Numbered from the stretch's first letter, positions 1 to 9,785 are shown. The stretch is 64,000 nt of DNA from CAWCDJ01 sp963778675 (GCA_963778675.1 CAVZVI010000011.1:1491126-1555125), one strand, 5' to 3'. A program made the numbers and translations. Notes: generated from the letters alone by a model not told the origin.

Positions 1-589
1 TCTGGCGGCCCATCAGTGGCTGGCCTTTGAAGACGGTAATCGTGTCGCCCGGACCGAGCACCACTGCGGAACCCGGAGCGGTGACGTTCCTGACCGCGAC
101 CGCACCCTCGTCCACGGCGACATCCGTCGTGCCGTCGTCGTCCCGCACCACCACGTCGAACACCGTGCCGCGTACCGAAATCACGGCGGTCGGGGTGGTG
201 ACGTTGTTCGGGTTCGGAACGCCGGGAGCGTGCTGGATGAAGACCTTGACCCGCCCGATCCAGAGATTCAGCAGGTGCTTCCAATCGCCGAGCGTCTCGC
301 GGAAGACCACCTTCGAGTTCGCGTAAACTTCGAAGGTGCTGCCGTCCGAGAGGACCTGGAAACGGGCGAAGCTGTCGGGACCGGTGACGATTAACTGCTG
401 CGGATTCACCGTCATCCCAACGCTCAACGCCCTGGCATAGCCGGATTCCATAATGGAGACCATGCCGGCGCGCTCGATGACTTTAGCTGCCGCGGCGGTC
501 TGAGCCTGGAGCGGCGCCAGACACACCACGAGCGCCGAAATAATTACCAGCCAGCGCTTAGTGCAGGTCAACGTCAAACTCCACAGCAT
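1..589 (-). CDS. FecR-domain exported protein (C-terminus cut by window edge)
   Basis: The reverse strand is open from an ATG at 589 to the window edge, giving 196 visible residues. Residues 12-30 form a hydrophobic signal segment ending LAPLQAQ. After it comes a FecR-type region with the motif TAVISVRGTVFDVVV followed by VDEGAVAV and VLGPGDTITV, the usual order in FecR/LPS-transport-like beta proteins. In Acidobacteria such stand-alone FecR proteins are common and often lack a TonB receptor partner; none is visible here. It is divergent from the propeller gene at 756. The function is unknown beyond the FecR fold, and the C-terminal part lies outside the window. Confidence 0.75.
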   Translation of the reverse strand, partial: MLWSLTLTCTKRWLVIISALVVCLAPLQAQTAAAAKVIERAGMVSIMESGYARALSVGMTVNPQQLIVTGPDSFARFQVLSDGSTFEVYANSKVVFRETLGDWKHLLNLWIGRVKVFIQHAPGVPNPNNVTTPTAVISVRGTVFDVVVRDDDGTTDVAVDEGAVAVRNVTAPGSAVVLGPGDTITVFKGQPLMGRQ

Positions 590-755
590 ACACTACTAAT
601 TTCAAACCGCCAGGTCCGAAACCAGGGCCCATGCCGGACCCTCCAAGTCTAGCACCAAACATGCTACGCACACAGAGGGCCGATATTAACTTTTGGCAAC
701 AAATCTTGGCAATTCAGCAGCTTGGTGGGCAGGCCTCCGGCTGAAATGGGGTAAA

Positions 756-2639
756 ATGGAACTCGTTGTGTGGCGTAAGGGAACAGTGCGCGGTGTGGTA
801 TCTCTGCTGGCCCTGCTCGCGGTTTCCGCGCTGGCGCAGAGTGCTCCCGACTGGCGAAAGGTCGGCGGTTCGGCCGTCGATTTGTTCCTGGCCGCCCCCG
901 CGACCGGTCCGGTTGAAGACGTCTGGTTCTCCGCCGGCGGATCGGTCCTCTACGCCCGGACACAATCCGGCCTGGTGTTTCAGACGGCGGATTTCGAAAC
1001 CTGGGTTCCGGCACGGGATTTTCCGGCTCCTCCCTCCCCTGCCCCGGTATCAGCGGCGCGCTTGCCCGAAGCCGGAGCCCGCGTAATCTCCACCGGCCGC
1101 TTCCGCACCTACGCCTTGGGAAGGCAACTGTATCGCTCCGACGATGGCGGCCACACCTGGGCGAACCTGACCGCGTATAAATCCGAGGCGGTGGTCGGCA
1201 TGAGCCAGCATAGCCTCGCCGTCTCCCCCGTCGACGAGAACCAGCTGGTGGTGGCAAACGACTTCGGGGTCTGGCGCTCGCTCGACGGCGGCCTTTCCTG
1301 GAGCGGACTGAACCAGTTTCTCCCCAACCTGGCCGTGCGGCGGATTCTCTCGACCCCTGCCGGCACCACTGGGACACGGATCCTGGTGGACAACCTCGGC
1401 GTCCTGGAACTTCCGCCCGGCTCTCCGGTGTGGACACCCGCGCCGAACGTGATCCCGGATAGCGACGCCGCACTGCGGCAAAGATACTCCGCGGTCGTGG
1501 GCGCGGAGATCTCGGCCCTCGCGCACACGGGCGCTACGGTGTACGCCGGCTCGAGCGACGGCCGGATCTGGGTTTCGGCGGACGGCGGCGCGACCTTCCG
1601 CGCCAACACCATGCCTACGGACACCGCAGGACCAGTGGAGCGGATTTTCGTGGACCCGGTGCAGCCGTGGGTGGCTCTGGCCGCGCTGAGCGGCAAAGGG
1701 CCGCACGTACTGCGCACGACCAACTATGGCAACTTCTGGGATTCGCTCGACGGCAATCTCCCGGACGCACCCGCTCATGCTGTGACCGCGGATCGCGCGG
1801 CCGGCGCCGTCTATGTGGCCACCGACCAGGGTGTTTTCTGGGCGCACGCCGACCTGGAAAACGCCAGCACCGCGCCGGTCGCCTGGGCCAGCCTTTCCGC
1901 CACTCTCCCCGCGGCCCGCGCCATGGATGTGGCTCTCGACCCGGCGGGACTGCAGCTTTACGCGGCCCTCGACGGTTACGGGGTGTATGCCACAGCCGCA
2001 CCGCACCGCCTGCGCAATCTACGGATCGTCAATGCGGGCGACTTCAGCACCCGTCCCGCGGCGCCCGGTTCGCTGCTGAGCGTGATCGGCGGGCACGTGA
2101 GCGCGGCTCGCGGAGAAGACCTGGATTTTCCGGTATTGGCCGCGTCGGACTCGGAGTCGCAGGTCCAGGTCCCGTTCGAAGCGACGGGACCGAACTTGGA
2201 GCTTTCGCTCCAGACTCCCTCGGGCCCGGTTACGCGAGAGTTGAGCGTGCAGCCTGTGTCCCCGGCGATCATCGTGGGCCATGACGGCGCTCCGATGCTT
2301 TGGGATGCGGAAAGCGGGCTGCCCGTGGACATCCGCAACGGCGCGCACTCGAACGGCAGGATTCAGATCTGGGCGACCGGATTGGGCCGGGTGAAGCCCG
2401 CCTGGCCGACCGGGCTGGCCGCGCCGCTCGAAAATCCCCCGGCTGTCGTAGCCCCCGTCAAGGCGTTTCTGGACAATACCCCGGTTCCCGTGACCCGCGC
2501 CACCCTGGTTCCCGGATACGTCGGATTCTACCTGATCGAAGTGCAGCTTCCGCTGGTGCTGAACGCCGGAACGTCGGAACTGTATATCAGCGCCGACGGC
2601 CAGGAGAGCAACCGGGTGCCGCTGGCAATCGACCGGTAG
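756..2639 (+). CDS. Secreted BNR/beta-propeller protein with Solibacter-type C-terminal domain
   Basis: The 627-aa product starts at the ATG at 756, because this start places a clean signal peptide (LLALLAVSALAQ) at the N-terminus; the 21 upstream in-frame residues are charged and unlike a leader. Residues 30-430 contain repeated SxDGGxTW-type BNR blades (YRSDDGGHTWANL, WRSLDGGLSWSGL, WVSADGGATF). From about 430 the pattern NAGDFS...PGSLLSVIG...WATGLG...PGYVGFYLIEVQLP matches the TIGR03437-type C-terminal domain that is very abundant in Solibacter and Bryobacter secreted proteins. It is likely extracellular or surface-associated; the ligand is unknown. A related C-terminal domain occurs in the gene at 60749-62467. 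Confidence 0.8.
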   Translation: MELVVWRKGTVRGVVSLLALLAVSALAQSAPDWRKVGGSAVDLFLAAPATGPVEDVWFSAGGSVLYARTQSGLVFQTADFETWVPARDFPAPPSPAPVSAARLPEAGARVISTGRFRTYALGRQLYRSDDGGHTWANLTAYKSEAVVGMSQHSLAVSPVDENQLVVANDFGVWRSLDGGLSWSGLNQFLPNLAVRRILSTPAGTTGTRILVDNLGVLELPPGSPVWTPAPNVIPDSDAALRQRYSAVVGAEISALAHTGATVYAGSSDGRIWVSADGGATFRANTMPTDTAGPVERIFVDPVQPWVALAALSGKGPHVLRTTNYGNFWDSLDGNLPDAPAHAVTADRAAGAVYVATDQGVFWAHADLENASTAPVAWASLSATLPAARAMDVALDPAGLQLYAALDGYGVYATAAPHRLRNLRIVNAGDFSTRPAAPGSLLSVIGGHVSAARGEDLDFPVLAASDSESQVQVPFEATGPNLELSLQTPSGPVTRELSVQPVSPAIIVGHDGAPMLWDAESGLPVDIRNGAHSNGRIQIWATGLGRVKPAWPTGLAAPLENPPAVVAPVKAFLDNTPVPVTRATLVPGYVGFYLIEVQLPLVLNAGTSELYISADGQESNRVPLAIDR

Positions 2640-2686
2640 TGCAGCCTAAGAATCGTCTTGGCTCGTCTTAAGGAGAACGACGCAAT

Positions 2687-3790
2687 ATGAAAGTCCCCAG
2701 TATGGGCCAAACGTGTAGATTTCGCTTTTGGCTTTCTTTCCAACGCGCCCTCCTCATCGGATTGACCCTGTCTGTCTGCCTCTTGCCGGGCACAGCCCGG
2801 GCGGATCAGGTGGTCATGAAGAACGGCGACCGGGTCACCGGCACCATCGTGAAGCAGGACGGCAAGACGATTACGGTCAAGACCGTGAACTTCGGCGTCG
2901 TCACCGCTCCCTGGGACCAGGTGGCCTCCGTGAGCTCGGAGCAGCCGCTCAATGTCGTGTTGAAAGACGGGAAGACTCTGCTTGGTTCCCTGGCTACGAG
3001 CGAAGGCAAGGTCGAGGTTGTGGTGAGAGACACGAAGGTGGCGGTACCCCCGGACCAGGTCACGACCATCCGGGACGCCGACGAGCAGAAGGCTTACGAA
3101 CGCCTGCTCCACCCTGGATGGGCTGAGCTCTGGGCGGGCACCGTCAGCGCCGGTTTCGCCGGAACGATCGGCAACGCGCGAACCCTGACCTTTACGACGG
3201 GCGTCAACGCCGCGCGCGTGACCAGCACCGACAAGACCTCCCTCTACTTCAACGTCATCAAGGCTTCCGCCCTGGTCAATGGCCAGAGCGCGGACACCGC
3301 ACAGGCCGTTCGCGGGGGAATCTCCTACGACCACAACTTCAGCCCGCGCCTGTTCGTGAACACCTTCAACGATTATGAATACGACAGGTTCCAGAACCTG
3401 GACCTGCGATTCGTGCTGGGCGGAGGCCTTGGCTTCCACGCGCTAAAGACGGAGCGGGCCAGCCTTGACCTGCTCGGCGGCGCCGATTTCAACCACTCCA
3501 GCTTCAGTACTCCCTTGACCCGAAACGCGGCGGAACTCTACTGGGGCGACGAGTATAGTCTGAAGCTCAACTCGGTCACTTCGCTGGTCCAGAGCTATCG
3601 GATGTTCAACGACCTGACGTACACCGGCACCTACCGCGTGAACTTTGACACGGGCCTGTCGACGAAGGTGTCCAAATGGCTCACCTGGAATGTATCGCTG
3701 AGCGACCGCTTTCTGAGTGACCCGGCGCCGGGACGCAAGACCAACGACTTGCTATACACTACCGGTCTCGGCGTCACGTTCGCCCGCTAG
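2687..3790 (+). CDS. DUF481 family outer-membrane beta-barrel protein
   Basis: This 367-aa protein follows a good ribosome site (AAGGAGAACGAC) ahead of ATG 2687. A signal peptide (LIGLTLSVCLLPGTARA) ends near residue 39. Next is a stretch beginning DQVVMKNGDRVTGTI that resembles the small SH3-like repeat common in front of DUF481 barrels, seen twice (DGKTITV, DGKTLLGSL). The rest alternates polar and hydrophobic residues with aromatic girdle positions, as in DUF481/YdiY outer-membrane proteins, and ends on phenylalanine-alanine-arginine. It lies 47 bp after the propeller gene on the same strand. The substrate is unknown. Confidence 0.8.
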   Translation: MKVPSMGQTCRFRFWLSFQRALLIGLTLSVCLLPGTARADQVVMKNGDRVTGTIVKQDGKTITVKTVNFGVVTAPWDQVASVSSEQPLNVVLKDGKTLLGSLATSEGKVEVVVRDTKVAVPPDQVTTIRDADEQKAYERLLHPGWAELWAGTVSAGFAGTIGNARTLTFTTGVNAARVTSTDKTSLYFNVIKASALVNGQSADTAQAVRGGISYDHNFSPRLFVNTFNDYEYDRFQNLDLRFVLGGGLGFHALKTERASLDLLGGADFNHSSFSTPLTRNAAELYWGDEYSLKLNSVTSLVQSYRMFNDLTYTGTYRVNFDTGLSTKVSKWLTWNVSLSDRFLSDPAPGRKTNDLLYTTGLGVTFAR

Positions 3791-3802
3791 ATCGCAAGAG
3801 CG

Positions 3803-6800
3803 TCACTGCCGCAATACTTCGATCGCCTTTTCGATCTGCCGGTCGTGGCCGCTGAAGAAATCGGCCGGGCCGTTGTCCACCCAGACATCCGGCTGCACGC
3901 CGTAGTTCTCCATGTTCTCGCCGCGCGCGGTATAGACGCCGGAACCGGGGGTGCGGATCTGCGAGCCGTCCAGCAGGCCGAATGCGCCGGTGCCGATCAC
4001 CGCGCCCATGGTGGGTACCCCGATGATCTTGCCGAGCCCGAGCGCGCGGAAACCGTCCGGGAACATCTCGGCGTCGCTCGCCGACCGCTCGTTCTGCAGG
4101 ACCGCCATCGGCCCGTAGAACGTTTGGACCGGGCGGGGCACGTCCACCGAATCGCGGCCGCGCGTCATCTGGTACTGCTTGCGCTGGTTGAGGATCTCGA
4201 GCAGTTCCTGGTCGATCCCGCCGCCGCCGTTGAAGCGCTCGTCGATGATCAACGCCTTCTTGTCGCGGTTCTCGATCAGGTCTTCCTGGAATTTCAGAAG
4301 CGAAGGCGCGTCCATGGCGCGGATGTGCAGGTACCCGATCTGCCCGTTGGTCAGCTTCTCCACCATCTTCTCGCGGGCGTAGACCCAGTTCTCGTAATCC
4401 AGGTTGCCCTCCGCCTGGGCGGAAAGCGGCTCGAGCTCCACGGTCCAGGCGCCATTTGTCGAGGGAGCGGAGTTGACCAGGAATTCCAGCTTGCGGCCGG
4501 GCAGTACATTGAAGAGCTGCCAGTAGTTGTCGGAAGTCTTGAGATCTTTGCCGTTCACGGCCAGAACGAAGTTGCCCGGGCTCAGCTTGACGTACTCCCT
4601 GTCGGCCGGTCCTTTGCGGGTGATGGAGGAGATCTTGTAGTAGCCCGACGAGTCCGGCTGCAGCTCGAAGCCGGGATAGCGCGTCTGGATGCGCTCGGCG
4701 GGCGGCGGCTCGCCGGGCAACCGCCCTCCGCCGGAGATACCCGTGTGGGAGGCATCGAGTTCGCCGATCATCTCCATGACGACATTGTGCAACTCCTCGG
4801 TGTCGGCGACGTGCGGCAGCAGCGACTCGTACTTGTCCTTGGCCGCGGCCCAATTGACGCCGTGCATCTTGGGGTCGTAGAAGCGGTTCTTCATGACCCG
4901 CCACGCCTCCTCGAAGACCTGTCTGCGTTCGGCCGGACGGTCGATCACCATGCGGACGGTGAAGGTGACACGCCGCGGCGCGGCGCCGGCCGCGGATTCC
5001 GCGGACACCGAAGCCCCGCCCCGCCCGCCGCGGCCGGGAGCGGCGGCTGCCGGCGCGCCTTCGCCCGCGGGCTGCGCCGGCACTGAAATTGCGTAGATTC
5101 CGCCGCCCTGCAGCAGGTAGATGGTGCGTCCGTCGCGCGCCCACTGCGGTTCGTTGAACCCTCCGAAGAACCCGCCCCGTCCCCGCCCTCCACGGCCTCC
5201 TTCCGACGAGACGGTGGTGTTGAGGCGCTGCAGGTGAGTGCCGTCTTCGGCGATGGTGTATAGCCCAGGACCGCCGCCCGCCCCCGCTCCCGCGGCCCCG
5301 CCGGCCGCTCCGCTCATCGCCATGAAGGCATAAGTCTTGCTGTCGGGAGCGGGAACCACCACGGTGACGGCGCCGGGCATGCTGGTGAGCTTCTGGAAGC
5401 GCCGGTCCATGTCGTCCCACTCGATCTTCACCGCGACGTTCCGGGGAGCGCCCGCGGCCGCACCGCGTCCTCCGCGGCCGCCGCCGGCCCCACCGCCTTC
5501 ATTGAGGGCTGCCATGCCTTCCGCCTCGGTGTCGATCTCGTGATCGTCCGGCGCCTTTTCGATGCGCGCGAGCGATAGGGAATAGATCTGGCTGGGCGTG
5601 CCGCGGAAGCCCTGCGAGGCCATCGCCGGAAGGCTCACGCCGCCGATGAACACCAGCTTCTTGCCGTCGGGCGTCCACCGCGCGCCTTGCGAAATCTGGA
5701 ACAGGTCGGAGGAAATCATGCGCTCCTGGCCGTCCGCCAGGTTCTTCACATAGACGTGCGTGCGCAGCAGGCGATCCGGCTTGGAATAGGAGATCCACTT
5801 GCCATCGGGCGAAAACTCGGGGCTTGCGACATTGCCGGCATCCGCGGAGGCCACCACGTCCGTTTTGCCGCTCTCGATTTCCACGCGCCGCAGCTTGTGA
5901 TCGGAACCGGTCCACAGCAGGGACTTCGAATCGGGGGCCCACACCAGGCCCGACTTGTCGCAATCGGCGTCGCTCAACTGCTTCTGCTGCTTGCCCAGCT
6001 CGTCGCCGATCCACACCTCTTGCCGGCCGGTGCGGTCGGAGACGAAAGCGATCCACTTGCCGTCCGGCGACCAGCGCGGGTCCTGCTCGCGCCAGGGAGT
6101 TTCGGAGACGCGCTGCGGCTCGCCGCGGCCGGTTGCAATGGTGAAGATCTCTCCGTGCGCCACGATGGCGGCGCGGCGGTTGGACGGCGAAAGGTGGAAT
6201 CCTTCCGCCTCGTTATTGATCGTGACGAGCTCGGTGTCGTTTTCCTTCGGGTCCGACCGGATGTCGATGCGGATTTCGGTGCTCTTGCCGCTCGCGGTAT
6301 CGAGCTTCCACAGGCCGAAGTTGTCTTCGTACACGATCACCTTGCCGTCGGCCGAAATGCTGGGGAAGTACAGGTTGCCGTCTTCGTGATGCGTCACCGG
6401 AACGGGTTTTCCTCCCCGGTCGGAAATCTTCCAGATGTTGTTGACGCTCTTCATCACTTCCGGCCCGCCGAATTGGATGTTCTTTTCGTTGGCCGTGCGG
6501 TCGGAGACGAAGTAGATCTCGCCGCGATTCCCGTACATCGGCCACAGCCAGTTGCCCTTGTAGTCGTCCTGCCCGCTGAGCTTCGTGTAGGTCTTGGCCG
6601 CGACATCCATCACCCAGAGATCCGCCGCGTAAGCGCCGCGGTAGTGCTTGCGCGACCATACCGATGGATGGCGCATGAAAGCGAGCTTCCTGCCGTCCGG
6701 CGAGTAGCTGCCGGAGGCGCCCCAATCGGTGGGAACCGGCTCCTCGACGCCGCCTTCCAGCGGAACCTCGAACAGGGTGGCCACCGTCGGAAACGCGCCC

Positions 6801-7180
6801 TTCCCGCGCACCGAGGAAAACAGGACCTTCCTGCCGTCGGGCGTCCAGCCCACTACCGTATCGTTGGCGCTATGGAAGGTGAGCTGCTTCGGTTTGCCCC
6901 CCGCCGCCGGAATCACGTATACGTCATCGTTGCCTTCGCGATCGGACGAAAACGCGATCCACTGCCCGTCGGGCGAAAAGCGCGGGTACACATCGCGCGC
7001 CGTGTTGTCGGTGAGACGGCGCACCTCGCTGCCGTTCTCGTTGGCGATCCAGATATCCCCCAGGTAGCTGAAGGCGATCTTGCCCTTCGAATAAGCCGGC
7101 TGGCGAAGGAGTTTCACCTGCGCCTGCGCAAGAGCGGGCACAAGAAGCACGGCGGCCACAAGCAGAGTCTTACGGATCAT
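3803..7180 (-). CDS. Tricorn-protease-like S41 serine peptidase
   Basis: This 1125-aa exported protease starts at ATG 7180, chosen because it opens directly into a signal peptide (MIRKTLLVAAVLLVPALAQAQ). Residues 30-320 and 330-680 carry PD40/WD40-like propeller blades (FSPDGQWIAFSSDREG, WSPDGKWIAFVSDRTG) as in Tricorn. A core domain and PDZ region follow, then the S41 peptidase domain. Tricorn-like catalytic positions are visible: His in LDASHTGI (about 812), nucleophile Ser in ERSASDAEMF (about 1035) and a Glu in GENMENYG (about 1091). Several Gly/Ala-rich insertions (GGGAGGGRGGRG) interrupt the propellers. It probably degrades peptides in the periplasm. Confidence 0.88.
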   Translation of the reverse strand: MIRKTLLVAAVLLVPALAQAQVKLLRQPAYSKGKIAFSYLGDIWIANENGSEVRRLTDNTARDVYPRFSPDGQWIAFSSDREGNDDVYVIPAAGGKPKQLTFHSANDTVVGWTPDGRKVLFSSVRGKGAFPTVATLFEVPLEGGVEEPVPTDWGASGSYSPDGRKLAFMRHPSVWSRKHYRGAYAADLWVMDVAAKTYTKLSGQDDYKGNWLWPMYGNRGEIYFVSDRTANEKNIQFGGPEVMKSVNNIWKISDRGGKPVPVTHHEDGNLYFPSISADGKVIVYEDNFGLWKLDTASGKSTEIRIDIRSDPKENDTELVTINNEAEGFHLSPSNRRAAIVAHGEIFTIATGRGEPQRVSETPWREQDPRWSPDGKWIAFVSDRTGRQEVWIGDELGKQQKQLSDADCDKSGLVWAPDSKSLLWTGSDHKLRRVEIESGKTDVVASADAGNVASPEFSPDGKWISYSKPDRLLRTHVYVKNLADGQERMISSDLFQISQGARWTPDGKKLVFIGGVSLPAMASQGFRGTPSQIYSLSLARIEKAPDDHEIDTEAEGMAALNEGGGAGGGRGGRGAAAGAPRNVAVKIEWDDMDRRFQKLTSMPGAVTVVVPAPDSKTYAFMAMSGAAGGAAGAGAGGGPGLYTIAEDGTHLQRLNTTVSSEGGRGGRGRGGFFGGFNEPQWARDGRTIYLLQGGGIYAISVPAQPAGEGAPAAAAPGRGGRGGASVSAESAAGAAPRRVTFTVRMVIDRPAERRQVFEEAWRVMKNRFYDPKMHGVNWAAAKDKYESLLPHVADTEELHNVVMEMIGELDASHTGISGGGRLPGEPPPAERIQTRYPGFELQPDSSGYYKISSITRKGPADREYVKLSPGNFVLAVNGKDLKTSDNYWQLFNVLPGRKLEFLVNSAPSTNGAWTVELEPLSAQAEGNLDYENWVYAREKMVEKLTNGQIGYLHIRAMDAPSLLKFQEDLIENRDKKALIIDERFNGGGGIDQELLEILNQRKQYQMTRGRDSVDVPRPVQTFYGPMAVLQNERSASDAEMFPDGFRALGLGKIIGVPTMGAVIGTGAFGLLDGSQIRTPGSGVYTARGENMENYGVQPDVWVDNGPADFFSGHDRQIEKAIEVLRQ

Positions 7181-7305
7181 CTCTAACCTCTCGAACCTTC
7201 CGGTTAAGCGGGATACAGAGATAGTAAACTCTGTCATGGACGAAGGCAACCGGATGCCGCCGCAGCCACGGCTTCAGCGGGAACAGAGGTCAGGTCCCTA
7301 CGGAT

Positions 7306-8622
7306 TCATTGCGGCAACTCTCCCTGGAGCGCCGCCAGCATGCGTGCATCGGACCGCATCCGGGCAGCCGCGCGCCGCCGGTTTTCAACGTCCGCAAACC
7401 ATTGCGGGTCCGGTTTTGCGCCTGCACGGACCAGCAGCGCGACCACCTCGTAGTACGATCGCTGTCCGGCGGAGGTTCCCCATCCGTACAGCGCCCACCC
7501 CAGAGGGGTCCCGCCATGTCGACCGTCGATCGCATCGACGGGCGCGCCGAGCCCCAGAAGCAGGCTGACCGTGTCTGTGTGTCCCCCGTACGCGGCCCAA
7601 TGCAGGCCGGTTGCGCCACCCCCGAGCGTTGTATCCGCCCGGATGCCGTTCCTCAGCAGGAAATCTACGACATCAGTCCGGCCGAACTCACAGGCCCAGG
7701 TGAATCCGTCGATCACCTGTTTTCGGGTGGCAGCCGGCTTCAAGCTGCCGTTGTCGTTGAAGAAGCTCCTGACGGCATCCAGCCGCCCAACGCCCGCCGC
7801 TCCTTCCAGATCCAGCCGGGCGCCGTGGTTCGCTAAGAACTCGGCCGCCTGGCCGCGCCCGTTATGCAGGCAGCCGGTGACCGCGTTCCCGCCATCCGGA
7901 CCGTCGATGACAGCCCCACGGGCGAGGAGCAGTTCCATCAGCGGTATCTGCACCCCGGCGGCTTCGGGATGGCAACTGGTCGCCGTCAATCCAAGGGTCG
8001 TCGACCGCCCCCCATAAGCATCCGACTCGGCATTGACGTCGGCGCCCGCCTCCAGCAGCATCTTTGCAATTTCGACAATGTTCTTCGGAGTCATCTGGCG
8101 AAAGTCTTCGATACCGTTCGCCGAGACGTAATGGAGCAGAGTCGAGCGATGCTCGCGCGTCGAGCGCGCCGTTGCCAGTTCCGGATTCTCGCGCAGCAGC
8201 GTCTCGAGTTGTGCGGAATCGCCTCGGACGATCGCGTCCGCCGCCGCCTCGAACTTCGAGACCGGCGAACGAGCGCGGGCCAGGCCTTCGAGATGGCCGG
8301 CGAACTTCGGCCAGCTTGCGAAACCGTGCGAGCGTGCGAGGAAGAACTGCGCGCCGGCCAGGGCGCATCGGGCCGCGTGTTCGTTCTCCTTTTGGAACTC
8401 CGTCCAATGGCGTTCGATGCGCTCCGCCTGTTGGTCGCATTGTTTCCTGATTCCGGGAGTCAACTCCATCTCCTGCAGCCGGGCAAGCGTTTCCGCCCAG
8501 AGCGCGGCCCACTTGCGGACTGCGGCCGGGGCGCCGGACTTGCAAGCGTGCTGCAGGTCTTTGGCGAGCTTCTTGTATTGCTCGAGGTTGGGACGAGCAG
8601 GCAGGGGAATTGCGTCGGACAT
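7306..8622 (-). CDS. Ankyrin-repeat protein
   Basis: The 438-aa protein has an alpha-helical N-terminal region of about 120 residues containing the FLARSHGFASWPKF motif typical of acidobacterial ankyrin proteins. Ankyrin repeats follow: STLLHYVSANG, MLLEAGADVNAES, ELLLARGAVIDGP, FLLRNGIRADTTLGGGATG and HWAAYGGHTDTVSLLLGLGAPVDA. It has no signal peptide, so it is likely a cytosolic protein-protein interaction module. It starts at ATG 8622, preceded by an AGGAG-like site on the reverse strand (AAAGGAGATTCGT). It is divergent from the GerW-like gene; no partner is evident. Confidence 0.85.
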   Translation of the reverse strand: MSDAIPLPARPNLEQYKKLAKDLQHACKSGAPAAVRKWAALWAETLARLQEMELTPGIRKQCDQQAERIERHWTEFQKENEHAARCALAGAQFFLARSHGFASWPKFAGHLEGLARARSPVSKFEAAADAIVRGDSAQLETLLRENPELATARSTREHRSTLLHYVSANGIEDFRQMTPKNIVEIAKMLLEAGADVNAESDAYGGRSTTLGLTATSCHPEAAGVQIPLMELLLARGAVIDGPDGGNAVTGCLHNGRGQAAEFLANHGARLDLEGAAGVGRLDAVRSFFNDNGSLKPAATRKQVIDGFTWACEFGRTDVVDFLLRNGIRADTTLGGGATGLHWAAYGGHTDTVSLLLGLGAPVDAIDGRHGGTPLGWALYGWGTSAGQRSYYEVVALLVRAGAKPDPQWFADVENRRRAAARMRSDARMLAALQGELPQ

Positions 8623-8738
8623 ACGAATCTCCTTTCACCGCACGCCTGGAGTCCGCACAGATCAGGCTGAAAGACATCCCTTATACCATGGCCGCTCGGC
8701 CGGAGGCGGAGGCCGGCGCCGTGTGTCTTAATGGAGTC

Positions 8739-9077
8739 ATGGCATACACAGACTTGGCGCGCACGCTGGGCGAAATTTTCGGCGCCGGCGGCAATGCGAG
8801 GAGTGTTTACGGAGAGCCCGTGACAGCGGGCAACCGAACCGTGATTCCGGTAGCCAGGATTCGCTACGCTTTCGGCGCCGGCGGCGGCGATCGCAGCGCG
8901 GAGGGTCACAGCGGAGGCGGCGGAGGCGGACGCCTTACCGCGCAGCCCTGCGGCGTCGTGGAAGTTACGCCGGAAGGCGCGCGGTTCATCCCTTTTTACG
9001 ATCCGCGCGTGCTCGCGATTACGGCGCTGGCCGGGTTCGCCGCGGGCTTCCTGGCCGGGTGCTTGAGGAACCGCTGA
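8739..9077 (+). CDS. GerW/YtfJ-like protein
   Basis: This 112-aa protein shows the GerW (sporulation protein YtfJ) pattern: VYGEPVTAGNRTVIPVARI near residues 23-41, FGAGGGD, a run of glycines (HSGGGGGGGR-like) and then VVEVTPEGARFIPF. A C-terminal hydrophobic segment (LAITALAGFAAGFLAGCL) follows that could be a membrane anchor. ATG 8739 was chosen by alignment to the family's short N-terminus; its Shine-Dalgarno spacing is poor, and 8688 is an in-frame alternative. GerW homologues occur widely outside spore formers, where their role is unknown. Confidence 0.75.
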   Translation: MAYTDLARTLGEIFGAGGNARSVYGEPVTAGNRTVIPVARIRYAFGAGGGDRSAEGHSGGGGGGRLTAQPCGVVEVTPEGARFIPFYDPRVLAITALAGFAAGFLAGCLRNR

Positions 9078-9080
9078 AGT

Positions 9081-9785
9081 TCAGTCGGCGATGAGGCGGA
9101 TGGAGCCGATGCCGCCGTTGACCGACACATGGATGGTGACCTTGGAGCTGCCGTAGGCGTCATTGACGTACCGCCCTCCAGCCTCCTTGTGCAGGCCGTG
9201 CACCTCGATCTCGCCGATGCCGCCATGCGCGTCGGCGACCAGCCCGACATCCGCGGGCAGCCGCACCGTGGCCTGCCCGACCCCTCCGTTGATGCGAACG
9301 TCGTAATCCTGCTTGGGAAGCCCGCGCAGATCCATATCCACCTGGCCCACCCCCATGTCCACGTTGACGCTCCGCAGCGAAAGGCCGCCGAGGTCCAGTT
9401 TGGCCTGGCCCGCGCCGAAATGCACCGTCAGATCCACTGGCACATCACGGTTGAGCCGCAGGTCCCAGTCGTATTCGGTGTGGCCGAAATTGGCGTGGTG
9501 GGTCTGGGGCTGGCGGATGGTCAGGTCGCCGCGCCCGTCGGCGGCGTGGTATGTCACTTCAGGCTTCCAGGCGGGGATGTTGTAGCCGAAGTCGGCGCGA
9601 ATGAGTTTTTCGGTGCCGCTGCCGACCCTCAGTTGTCCCGCTCCCATGTTCAGGGAGAGCCGCAGGGTCTCCACCTTGTCGCGGTCGATCGACTGAAATT
9701 CGTGGTGGACCGGCCCGGCCGTCTCGACCACGCAGCCGGACATGCAAATCAACCCCGCCAGCAAGGGAGCGGTTCGGCGGAACAT
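9081..9785 (-). CDS. Lipoprotein with DUF4097/toast-rack-like beta domain
   Basis: The 234-aa protein begins with a lipoprotein signal (LLAGLICMSGC, Cys near residue 17). It then has repeating beta-strand units VETLRLSLNMGAGQLRVGSG, LTVHFGAGQAKLDLGGLS, VNVDMGVGQVDMDLRG, RINGGVGQATVRLP, AHGGIGEIEVHG and VSVNGGIGSIRLIAD. The periodic G(A/V)G(Q/E) turns are those of the toast-rack/DUF4097/LiaF-like adhesin-type beta-helix. It ends 3 bp from the convergent GerW-like gene. Predicted envelope location; no enzymatic residues are recognised. Confidence 0.75.
   Translation of the reverse strand: MFRRTAPLLAGLICMSGCVVETAGPVHHEFQSIDRDKVETLRLSLNMGAGQLRVGSGTEKLIRADFGYNIPAWKPEVTYHAADGRGDLTIRQPQTHHANFGHTEYDWDLRLNRDVPVDLTVHFGAGQAKLDLGGLSLRSVNVDMGVGQVDMDLRGLPKQDYDVRINGGVGQATVRLPADVGLVADAHGGIGEIEVHGLHKEAGGRYVNDAYGSSKVTIHVSVNGGIGSIRLIAD

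Noticed and set aside
693..712. Repeated TTGGCAA upstream of the first propeller gene, resembling a sigma-54 site
   Set aside because: The spacing between the GG and GC elements is 13-14, not 12, and the -12 box reads TTGGC instead of TTGC.
3845..5086. Long plus-strand frame opposite the tricorn-like protease, and similar frames opposite the sortilin and fucosidase genes
   Set aside because: Shadow frames from high-GC codon bias; no domain, no ribosome site, and the opposite frame has clear catalytic motifs.
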